Shown: piece by piece, positions 1-6,944 of the stretch | Numbering within the stretch: position 1 is the stretch's first letter | Layout: each line of letters begins with the position of its first letter | Source of the DNA: JBCDGZ01 sp038750655 | Lineage (GTDB): Bacteria > Bacteroidota > Bacteroidia > Chitinophagales > Saprospiraceae | Length of the DNA: 21,560 nucleotides | Direction of reading: 5' to 3' | Assembly (NCBI GenBank): GCA_038750655.1 | Contig: JBCDGZ010000131.1 | Location: 1-21,560, forward strand | Translations under genes and position numbers: made by a program | The notes under the pieces: model-generated | Databases searched by the model: none | What the model saw: only the letters and a program-made list of their open reading frames with translations | What the model was told of the DNA's origin: nothing

Positions 1-25
1 CTCAAATGAACCTAAATCAACTTAT

Positions 26-2893
26 ATGAAGCCTTTCTACCCATTTAAAACCTATTCCTTTATTCTTATTTTGGCGATGCTCTGCTGCTCCGATGCCGTG
101 CAAGCCCAATTCAGCTTCACCAACCAATCTGCCGAGCTTTTGCAAAAAACTGACCTAAAAAGCGGCGTGGCCATGGGCATCGCAGATATGGATGGCGATG
201 GCCTCGATGACATCATTCGGCTTGACCAGGCGCAGAGCCTCTGGATCGATTATCAAGTGGCAGGGGCCGACTCCATGCGATCGGTCAGCTACGGCCGCAT
301 CGCTGATAGTAACCAATGGACGCTGACGATCGGCGATGTCGATAATGATGGCGTTTGTGAGATTATGACTGGAGGCGTGTACGACGAAATTAAGGTCTTG
401 AAATACGATGCTGTGCAGGATAGCTACGTCACGACCAGCCTGCCGGGAAATACCATCTTTGCCCAAGGGTCTAACTTTGCTGATATTAATAATGATGGTT
501 TTCTCGATGCCTTTGTTTGTCACGACGACGGTGCCAGCCGCATCTGGGGCAACAACGGCAACGGTACGTTTAGCGAGTCTGACCAATGGATTGACATGGC
601 TACCGTTCCAGTTTCTGATAATTCTGGAAATTACGGCAGCGTTTGGGCCGATTTTGACCACGATGGCGATATTGATCTCTATATAGCGAAGTGCCGCCAA
701 GGCGTCTCTGATCCCCGTGACCCTCGTCGCATCAATGCCCTTTATGTCAATGATGGGAATAATAATTACACGGAAATGGCCGCAGAGTATGGCTTGAAGA
801 TCGGCGCTCAATCCTGGACGGCGGAATTTCAAGACATCGATAATGATGGCGACTTCGATTGTTTTATTACCAATCACGATACGGAATCCCAGCTGCTGGA
901 AAATGATGGAGAAGGATACTTTACAGATATTACCGCACAGAGTGGTATCGATATTGACGGCCTGGCGATTCAAGGGTTGATGAAAGACTTTGATAATGAT
1001 GGATTCGTAGATATTTTGGTCAGTGGTACTTTGAGTTATTTGTACCATAATAATGGGGATAAGACCTTTACGTTAGTAGAGGATGCTCTGGGGACCATAG
1101 ATTATGAGTCTTGCGCCGTTGGCGATGTCAATAACGATGGCTTTTTGGACATCTACACGGGATACGCTCAGGTGTTCAATAGTCCTTCCAATATTGATGA
1201 TGCGCTTTGGGTGAATGATGGAAACAACAATAATTACCTCAAAGTGCAGCTGCTCGGTACGGCCAGCAACCTGCAAGGCGTCGGTGCTCAGATTGAGATA
1301 TTTGGGGCCTTTGGTCGCCAGATACGGGAAGTGAGAGCGGGGGAGAGTTATGGAATTACCAACTCGCTGGTGCAGCACTTTGGCTTGGGGCAGGCTACGG
1401 AGATTGAATTTATCCAGGTGTTGTGGCCTTCGGGCAATTTGAATATCATCAGAAATCCAAACATCAACCAGCAGTTGGTCATTACTGAAAATGAGTGCAG
1501 CCTTAGTACCACACCTAGTATTACTGCACAAGGTCCGACCGCTATTTGCTCCGGAGAAAGCGTTGTCTTGGAGGCCGCTGGAGGGCAGCAATTCCTTTGG
1601 TCAACTGGGGCTACTAGCCAAAGCATTACTGTAACTGAACCGGGAGTATACACGGTATTTGTGGGAGAAGATGGCAATTGTTTTCAGCGCTCTGAGGGGG
1701 TAGAAGTTGTCGTCGATCCTGTCGAGACGCCAATGATTACCGTTGACGGGGCGACGGAGTTTTGTGAAGGCCAAACGGTGCTGCTCAGCTCTTCTGATGC
1801 CACCAGTTATATGTGGTCAAACGGCGAGCAATCTCAAAGTATCGAGATCGGCCTCAGTGGAACATACAACGTAACCATCGAAGGACTTTGTGATTCCTAT
1901 ACTTCCGAGCCCATCGACATCACCGTATTTGATGCTCCCGATGCTCCACAGGCTGACGATGTCAATATCCCCGACCCCGGTCCAGTTACCCTAACGGCCA
2001 CCGGAGATAGCCTGCGCTGGTACGATGCGACCGGCAACACCTTGATTGGCACCGGCAATACGCTCGACCTGGCCCTGGTGAGCGTAGATACCAGCTTTTT
2101 GGTGGATGATCGAAATGTATTTGCCGGCGAAACTGCTAATGCCGGGGAGGTAGATCACGCTGGCAACAGCCTCTACTCTGGCGATCAATTCAATGGAGGA
2201 ATCATCTTCCAATGCTTCGAAACCTTTACCCTCAATTCGGCCAAGGTCTATACCGATGCACCGGGAGAAAGGATTATTGAACTGCGCGCTGCGGATGGAG
2301 AAACTGTTTTGCAGAGCGTAACCATCGATATTCCGATCGGCATTAACCGCATCGATATTGGTTTTGAAATCGAACCAGGAACCTATCTTCTGACGACCAA
2401 CGAAGATCAAAATAACCTAAACTACGGCTTTAATAGCCCTCGCCTGCAACGTACTGGGGGAGGAATTACCTATCCCATTCGCATCGGAGATTTGGGCCAG
2501 ATGGAGGGCTCGCCCTTTGGTATGGAACGCTATTATTACTTTTATGATTGGGAAGTGCAAGCGCCCTCCAGGGTCTGTGCCAGTGAACAAACTACTGTCG
2601 AAGTGACCATTGGTACGGTAGGCACTCAATCTATTGAAGGCAGCAATGCGGTACGGCTCTATCCCAACCCCGGTAACGGCATCTTCTATTTGGATGTAGA
2701 AAATGAACGTCCCGAAGCGATGCACCTCCGGATCATGGATACCCAGGGTAGAGTGGTGTGGGAAGAAAGAATTGCGGAGCGCAAGCGCCTGCACGAGCGC
2801 AGTCTTGATCTCCAAAGCCTGCCCGCGGGCATGTACTGGCTACAGTTGCAGCAGGCCGAGGCCACCTATTATGGTAAACTCCTAATTCAATAG
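26..2893 (+). CDS. Secreted FG-GAP/VCBS repeat protein with ASPIC/UnbV module and T9SS sorting domain
   Basis: This 955-residue protein starts with a signal peptide (hydrophobic stretch at about residues 9-22, likely cleavage after VQAQ). Residues ~50-395 hold at least seven calcium-binding DxDxDG-type loops, such as DMDGDGLDD, DVDNDGVCE, DINNDGFLD, DFDHDGDID, DIDNDGDFD and DFDNDGFVD. These are typical of FG-GAP/VCBS beta-propellers. Residues ~402-487 match the ASPIC/UnbV (CRTAC1-like) module that often follows such propellers. Two Ig-like modules with the ICSGESVVL / FCEGQTVLL pattern and WSxGxxSQSI strands follow (~495-655), then a third, less clear beta region with a YDATGN strand. The last ~80 residues (from VRLYPNPGNGIF) are a type A T9SS sorting domain ending in YGKLLIQ. 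It is probably exported by the type IX system to the cell surface, where it may adhere or bind glycans. The specific ligand is unknown. A perfect 13-bp hairpin follows the stop. Confidence 0.9.
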   Translation: MKPFYPFKTYSFILILAMLCCSDAVQAQFSFTNQSAELLQKTDLKSGVAMGIADMDGDGLDDIIRLDQAQSLWIDYQVAGADSMRSVSYGRIADSNQWTLTIGDVDNDGVCEIMTGGVYDEIKVLKYDAVQDSYVTTSLPGNTIFAQGSNFADINNDGFLDAFVCHDDGASRIWGNNGNGTFSESDQWIDMATVPVSDNSGNYGSVWADFDHDGDIDLYIAKCRQGVSDPRDPRRINALYVNDGNNNYTEMAAEYGLKIGAQSWTAEFQDIDNDGDFDCFITNHDTESQLLENDGEGYFTDITAQSGIDIDGLAIQGLMKDFDNDGFVDILVSGTLSYLYHNNGDKTFTLVEDALGTIDYESCAVGDVNNDGFLDIYTGYAQVFNSPSNIDDALWVNDGNNNNYLKVQLLGTASNLQGVGAQIEIFGAFGRQIREVRAGESYGITNSLVQHFGLGQATEIEFIQVLWPSGNLNIIRNPNINQQLVITENECSLSTTPSITAQGPTAICSGESVVLEAAGGQQFLWSTGATSQSITVTEPGVYTVFVGEDGNCFQRSEGVEVVVDPVETPMITVDGATEFCEGQTVLLSSSDATSYMWSNGEQSQSIEIGLSGTYNVTIEGLCDSYTSEPIDITVFDAPDAPQADDVNIPDPGPVTLTATGDSLRWYDATGNTLIGTGNTLDLALVSVDTSFLVDDRNVFAGETANAGEVDHAGNSLYSGDQFNGGIIFQCFETFTLNSAKVYTDAPGERIIELRAADGETVLQSVTIDIPIGINRIDIGFEIEPGTYLLTTNEDQNNLNYGFNSPRLQRTGGGITYPIRIGDLGQMEGSPFGMERYYYFYDWEVQAPSRVCASEQTTVEVTIGTVGTQSIEGSNAVRLYPNPGNGIFYLDVENERPEAMHLRIMDTQGRVVWEERIAERKRLHERSLDLQSLPAGMYWLQLQQAEATYYGKLLIQ

Positions 2894-2919
2894 CAAAGGT
2901 GTAGATCAGCATGCATTAA

Positions 2920-2965
2920 GAAAAGCCGTAAAGTGGGTCACTCATCGATCATTTTACGGCTTTTC
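2920..2965 (+). terminator. Rho-independent-type terminator after the T9SS protein
   Basis: A 13-bp perfect inverted repeat, GAAAAGCCGTAAA at 2920-2932 and TTTACGGCTTTTC at 2953-2965, flanks a 20-nt loop. The left arm is A-rich and the right arm T-rich, so it could work in either direction. It begins 27 nt after the stop of the secreted protein and lies 135 nt before sppA, isolating the two genes. Confidence 0.8.
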
Positions 2966-3099
2966 GTCGTAAATATCCATCATTTCGGGCTATTCATCGA
3001 TTTTAGACGTATTTAGCCCCCGAATAGCTTTAACTTTATCGCGTTATTTTCGTTTTAAAGTTACCAACTAAAGTTCAATAAAATAAAATCGTTTGACAT

Positions 3100-4869
3100 A
3101 TGAGTCAGTTCTTCAAGTTTGTTTTTGCCTCCTGCTTAGGTGTTATCCTGGCCAGTGTAGTCGTTGTCGGGATCGCTATGGCTATGGCTTCCAGCCTTAT
3201 GGCAGAATCCAACAAAAAAGATACTATCGGCCCCAATACCGTTCTCAAACTCTCTTTTGAGGAACCCGTTCCCGAAAAGGCCAATAATATTCCAATAGAC
3301 TTTGCTGAATTTAAGACCAAGAAAACGCTAGGGTTGCAAGACATCAAACAAACCCTGGAAGCGGCTAGCAAAGACAATAACATCAAAGGTATCTTCATGG
3401 ACCTCAGCAGCCTATCGCTTGGTCGTGCCAAAGCTGGTGCAGTCCGCGATGCCATCCTAAAGTTCAAGGAAAGCGGTAAGTTCGTCGTTTCCTACGGCCA
3501 ATATTACAGCCAATCTACCTACTACCTGGCTTCGGCTGCTGATAAGGTGTACGTTAATCCCATCGGTGGGGTAGACTTCCGAGGGTTTTCTGCTCAAATT
3601 CTCTTCTTCAAAGATATGCTGGATCGCCTTGGTGTGAATATGCAGATTTATTACGCCGGGCAATTTAAAAGTGCTACCGAGCCGTTCCGTCTTCGCAAGA
3701 TGAGCGAACAAAATCGCCTGCAAGTCAGGGAATACCTCGATGGGATGTACGAAATTTACCTGCAAGATATTTCAGACTCCCGAGGGATCGCCGTTCCGGA
3801 GTTGAAGAAAATTGCCAATGAACTGCTGCTGCGCGATGCCGATGATGCCGTGAAGTACAATATGGCAGATGCCAAAGGCTACCGCGATGAGGTCTACAGC
3901 TACCTGCGTGAAAAATTGGGTTTTGAAGAAGATGATAAGCTCAAATTTGTGTCCATCAATGAATACGAGGGGCAGGCCAACAAGGAATATGACTATTCTG
4001 CGAAAGATAAAATTGCCGTGGTATATGCCGAGGGAAATATCGTCGATGGCGATGGGGATCTGGGCTCCGTCGGCGGTGATAAGTACGCCAGCATCTTGCG
4101 CAAGATTCGCCGAGATGATAATATTAAAGCCATCGTCATGCGGATCAACTCTCCCGGTGGAAGCGCCCTGGCCTCAGATATTATGTGGCGAGAACTCTCG
4201 CTGGCCAAAGAGGCGGGCAAGCCTGTGATTGCCTCTATGGGAGACCTCGCGGCCTCCGGCGGCTACTACCTGGCCTGTGTGGCGGATTCTATCTACGCAG
4301 AACCCAGCACCATCACCGGCTCCATCGGCGTCTTTGGGATGATCCCTAGCCTGCAAAAGATGATGGATGAAAAGCTTGGGGTAACGATGGATACGGTGAA
4401 GACCGGTAAATTTTCGGTTGGACTGAATACCTTTTTGGACATTGATCCCGAGGAGGGGAAGATCATCCAGTCGGGTGTTGAAGACTTTTATGAGATTTTC
4501 CTCAAGCGGGTGGCCGACGGCCGCAAGATGAGCCGCGACGATGTCCATAAGGTGGCGCAGGGGCGCGTCTGGACGGGCGAAAAGGCTAAGCAGATTGGCC
4601 TGGTCGATCACTACGGTGGCCTGGACGAGGCGGTAGCTACGGCTGCTCGCATGGCGGGCCTCACGAAGTACCGCACCAAGGAGTACCCCCGCATCAAAGA
4701 GCCTATTGAGCAGCTCATCGAAGAGCTGACCAACACGGGGACCGATCGGGCGCAGACCCTTATTCGCGAAGAACTCGGCGAACTCTACCCCTTCTACCAC
4801 CAGCTCCGCGATCTGCAAGACATGAAAGGTATTCAAGCTAAGCTGCCTTTCATGTTGGAGATTCAGTAA
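3100..4869 (+). CDS. sppA: Signal peptide peptidase SppA, 67 kDa type
   Basis: This 589-residue membrane-bound serine protease of family S49 degrades cleaved signal peptides in the membrane. It has an N-terminal transmembrane anchor (about residues 8-34) and two tandem S49 domains, the long form also seen in E. coli. The catalytic lysine is K190 in AGQFKSATEPF, contributed by the first domain. The nucleophilic serine is S386 in GDLAASGGYY of the second domain, preceded by the RINSPGGSALAS strand and followed by TGSIGVFG. Both catalytic residues and the full length are intact. The ATG at 3100 places the anchor right at the N-terminus, as expected. No Shine-Dalgarno sequence is visible, which is normal in Bacteroidota. 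The AT-rich upstream region contains TAACTTTA at 3031-3038, one mismatch from the TAnnTTTG -7 element, but this is weak evidence for the promoter. Confidence 0.96.
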   Translation: MSQFFKFVFASCLGVILASVVVVGIAMAMASSLMAESNKKDTIGPNTVLKLSFEEPVPEKANNIPIDFAEFKTKKTLGLQDIKQTLEAASKDNNIKGIFMDLSSLSLGRAKAGAVRDAILKFKESGKFVVSYGQYYSQSTYYLASAADKVYVNPIGGVDFRGFSAQILFFKDMLDRLGVNMQIYYAGQFKSATEPFRLRKMSEQNRLQVREYLDGMYEIYLQDISDSRGIAVPELKKIANELLLRDADDAVKYNMADAKGYRDEVYSYLREKLGFEEDDKLKFVSINEYEGQANKEYDYSAKDKIAVVYAEGNIVDGDGDLGSVGGDKYASILRKIRRDDNIKAIVMRINSPGGSALASDIMWRELSLAKEAGKPVIASMGDLAASGGYYLACVADSIYAEPSTITGSIGVFGMIPSLQKMMDEKLGVTMDTVKTGKFSVGLNTFLDIDPEEGKIIQSGVEDFYEIFLKRVADGRKMSRDDVHKVAQGRVWTGEKAKQIGLVDHYGGLDEAVATAARMAGLTKYRTKEYPRIKEPIEQLIEELTNTGTDRAQTLIREELGELYPFYHQLRDLQDMKGIQAKLPFMLEIQ

Positions 4870-4894
4870 GCAGAGCGAATTGTAGTCGCGCTGC

Positions 4895-4933
4895 AACGGG
4901 CCACAAGGTTAGATACTGACCTTGTGGCCTGTT
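4895..4933. terminator. Bidirectional terminator between sppA and the alpha/beta hydrolase
   Basis: The arms at 4895-4909 (AACGGGCCACAAGGT) and 4919-4933 (ACCTTGTGGCCTGTT) pair over 15 bp with a single G-T pair and a 9-nt loop. The hairpin sits in the 70-nt gap between two convergent genes, so it probably stops transcription from both sides. Confidence 0.85.
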
Positions 4934-4939
4934 CTGTTT

Positions 4940-5752
4940 CTATTTGATCCCGTCTAGTAGTGCCGTCAATTTATGCTGATAGGCTTCGTAGTCCGGTAAA
5001 TTGTTGTGCATGCCATTGTCGATTGTGGTGAGAACATCGGGGCGGCCGCTTTTTTTGACCAGCCGCTGGGCTTGCCGGTAGGGAATCAGCTCGTCGTCGG
5101 TGCCGTGGAAGAGGTGCACGGGAGAAGAGAGCTTAGCGATTTTCTTGAGGTTGTTGAAGCGGTATTTGAGGAGGCCGTTGATGGGAAAATAGGGGAGTAC
5201 GAGGCGAGCCATATCGGTGAGGCTGGTGTAGGGCGTTTCCAGGATGAGGAGGCCCGGTTGGTGGTGTAAAGTGAGGGTGGTGGCAGGGCCAGTGCCCAGT
5301 GAGCGGCCGTAAACGACGATCTTTGACTCCGGCCATTTTTGTTGTATCCACTCATAAAGCATTTGAACATCACCGTTGATGGCCTTTTCGCTCAGTCGGC
5401 CTCGGCTCTTACCGTACCCTCGATAATCCATCATCAATACTTCAAAATTGCGGCTCACAAAGTCTTGCGCATTGTGGCCCCAATCGTCCAGGCCCCGTGA
5501 GTTGCCGTGCAGGTACAATATGATCCCTCTAGGCTCTGGGCAGAGGAAATGAAGGGCGTGAATGCGGGCTCCATCCTCGGCAGTAAACCATTTTTCTTCA
5601 AAATTATCAAATTGATTGAAGGGATAGTCTTCCGGGATTTGAGTCGGATAGAAGATAAAGCGTTCCTGAATAAGGTAGAGCAGCAGGCAAATCAGTACAT
5701 AGGTAAAGACAATGAATGCAAGGCTCCAGCCCAAGAATTGAAGAATTTTCAT
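4940..5752 (-). CDS. Membrane-anchored alpha/beta hydrolase (Bem46/ABHD13-17-like)
   Basis: This 270-residue protein has one N-terminal transmembrane segment (about residues 5-28), followed by an alpha/beta hydrolase fold. The oxyanion region is LYLHGNSRG (residues 79-87). The nucleophile is S151 in VYGRSLGTGPA, with D220 in HGTDDELIP and H249 in NGMHNNL completing a normal Ser-Asp-His triad. The MMDYRGYGKSRG strand before the nucleophile is characteristic of the Bem46/ABHD17 branch, whose bacterial members have mostly undefined esterase or thioesterase roles. The substrate cannot be read from the sequence. The catalytic domain probably lies on one face of the inner membrane, but the topology is not resolved. 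The gene is convergent with sppA and lies downstream of the araC remnant on the same strand. The ATG at 5750-5752 gives a natural membrane-anchor start. Confidence 0.9.
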   Translation of the reverse strand: MKILQFLGWSLAFIVFTYVLICLLLYLIQERFIFYPTQIPEDYPFNQFDNFEEKWFTAEDGARIHALHFLCPEPRGIILYLHGNSRGLDDWGHNAQDFVSRNFEVLMMDYRGYGKSRGRLSEKAINGDVQMLYEWIQQKWPESKIVVYGRSLGTGPATTLTLHHQPGLLILETPYTSLTDMARLVLPYFPINGLLKYRFNNLKKIAKLSSPVHLFHGTDDELIPYRQAQRLVKKSGRPDVLTTIDNGMHNNLPDYEAYQHKLTALLDGIK

Positions 5753-5768
5753 AGTTGAGCGAGTTTCA

Positions 5769-5796
5769 AAGGGGGAATTTACTAAAAAATCCCCTT
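5769..5796 (-). terminator. Possible hairpin downstream of the araC remnant
   Basis: On the minus strand, AAGGGGATTT (5796-5787) can pair with AAAT plus CCCCTT (5780-5777 and 5774-5769) around a 6-nt loop, with a 2-nt bulge. It lies between the araC remnant stop at 5818 and the hydrolase start at 5752. No T-tract follows, so terminator function is only a possibility. Confidence 0.35.
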
Positions 5797-5817
5797 CTTC
5801 GTTACATACGGTGAATC

Positions 5818-6033
5818 TTAGTGGCGGCCTTTCAATTGTCGGAATTCTTTAGGACGCATTTTTTTCTTTTTTAAAAAACAACGATTGAATAGCGTTTGGC
5901 TGTTGAAGCCGGAGCGGTAGGCGATTTCGGAGATGTTCATGCCCTGGCCGCTGAGGAGTAAGTTGCAGGCCTTGCCGATGCGTAGGTCGTTGACGTATTC
6001 CAGGCAGGACTGGCCGGTTGATTTGCGGAAAAT
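5818..6033 (-). pseudogene. 3' remnant of an AraC-family transcription regulator
   Basis: Read on the minus strand in the frame ending at the TAA 5820-5818, this stretch encodes 71 residues running from IFRKSTGQSCLEYVNDLRIG through ISEIAYRSGFNSQTLFNRCF to MRPKEFRQLKGRH. This is the C-terminal half of an AraC/XylS DNA-binding domain: the linker helix, the complete second helix-turn-helix and the conserved R-P-x-E/x-F-R end. The first HTH and the whole sensor domain, roughly 200 residues or more, are absent. Just beyond I of IFRK the frame reads two tryptophans unlike the family. It then enters the start of the permease gene in antisense and meets a TAA within about 50 nt, with no ATG in between. 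The original gene was therefore cut off at about position 6033. AraC regulators often lie divergent to sugar-transport operons, so this was probably the operon's own regulator. Confidence 0.85.
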
Positions 6034-6054
6034 CCACCACAGGCCTATTAAGTT

Positions 6055-6879
6055 ATGAAACAGATCAAGATTCAGAAATTACTCTTCTACCTGCTGCTGC
6101 TCTTCATGACGCTGATCTACATGGGGCCCTTTCTTTTTTCCTTGTCTATCTCGTTTAATGCGGAGCAGGACGTCTTTAGCTGGCCCATCAAATTGTTGCC
6201 GGAGGAGTGGACTCTGGGTAATTACCAGCGGGTCTGGCGGGACTTGCCCTTCGGGCAGTGGCTGTTCAATAGTGTTTCCATCACTTTAGTGCAGACCATT
6301 ACTAATGTATTTTTTGCCTCTCTAGCCGGCTTCGCCTTCGCTCGCCTTAATTTTCCCGGCAAAAACATCCTCTTTGCCATCTTGCTTGGCAGCTTGATGA
6401 TTCCCGGCATTATCCTGCTGGTCCCCAAGTTCATCCTCCTCAACGAATTTCGGCTCATCAATACCTACGCGGGCTTGATGCTCCCCGGGCTGGTCACAGT
6501 GGTTAATATCTTTTTGATGAAGCAGTTTTTTGAAACCATTCCCAAGGACCTCGAAGAGGCAGCCCTCATTGATGGCTGCTCCTATTTCAGAATATTTTGG
6601 CAGATTTTTCTGCCCGTTTCCAAGCCGGCCTTGGCCGCAGTAGCGATCTACACCTTCCAAGGCTCTTGGAATGAGTTTATGTGGCCCGTTATTGTTACCA
6701 CCACGCGCGAGATGTTCACCCTGCCGGTGGGGATGGCCTTTTTGAAGAGTGAATTTTCGGTGCAGTGGCCCCTGTTGATGGCGGGTACCATACTGATTTC
6801 ATTACCGACGATTGGGATATTTTTAATTTTTCAGAAATACTTTGTTCAGGGCGTTGCCTCGGCGGGCCTCAAAGAGTAA
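6055..6879 (+). CDS. Sugar ABC transporter permease, MalG/LacG type
   Basis: This 274-residue inner-membrane protein has about six transmembrane segments and the length usual for the second permease (MalG-type) of carbohydrate ABC importers (CUT1 family). The family's EAA loop, which contacts the ATPase, is visible as DLEEAALIDGCSYFRIFWQIFLPVSKPALAAVAI. The C-terminus QKYFVQGVASAGLKE is also family-typical. The gene itself looks intact. Its surroundings do not: a TAA in the same frame stands three nucleotides before the ATG, as if the last codons of an upstream gene (perhaps a MalF-type permease) were left behind. The sequence left of about 6033 belongs to a truncated araC on the other strand. 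No promoter is recognisable. Without a MalF partner or a substrate-binding protein in the window, the transporter is incomplete here. The ABC ATPase follows 65 nt downstream. Confidence 0.92.
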   Translation: MKQIKIQKLLFYLLLLFMTLIYMGPFLFSLSISFNAEQDVFSWPIKLLPEEWTLGNYQRVWRDLPFGQWLFNSVSITLVQTITNVFFASLAGFAFARLNFPGKNILFAILLGSLMIPGIILLVPKFILLNEFRLINTYAGLMLPGLVTVVNIFLMKQFFETIPKDLEEAALIDGCSYFRIFWQIFLPVSKPALAAVAIYTFQGSWNEFMWPVIVTTTREMFTLPVGMAFLKSEFSVQWPLLMAGTILISLPTIGIFLIFQKYFVQGVASAGLKE

Positions 6880-6944
6880 ACCTTTATTTCCTAACCTCCT
6901 CTAAATCCAAGTTGCAGGGAAGCAATTTGCAGGAATCAATAGCC

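Noticed and set aside
155..1048. A 297-codon open frame on the minus strand inside the VCBS-repeat gene
   Set aside because: It is rich in I/V/A/D and repeats because it is the antisense of repeated GAT/AAT calcium-loop codons. It has no recognisable domain, and the plus strand clearly encodes a known architecture.
4174..4896. A 240-codon minus-strand frame inside sppA
   Set aside because: It is antisense to the catalytic S49 domain, with no family match and atypical composition.
5849..6040. A 63-codon minus-strand frame over the araC remnant
   Set aside because: It is Pro/Arg/Gln-rich in the wrong frame. The neighbouring frame on the same strand gives clear AraC helix-turn-helix sequence.
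6765..6944. A 60-residue N-terminal extension of the ATPase-GH65 frame
   Set aside because: It overlaps the permease gene out of frame and shows no domain. The ATPase family begins at MANVELKKVKKVYDK (6945).
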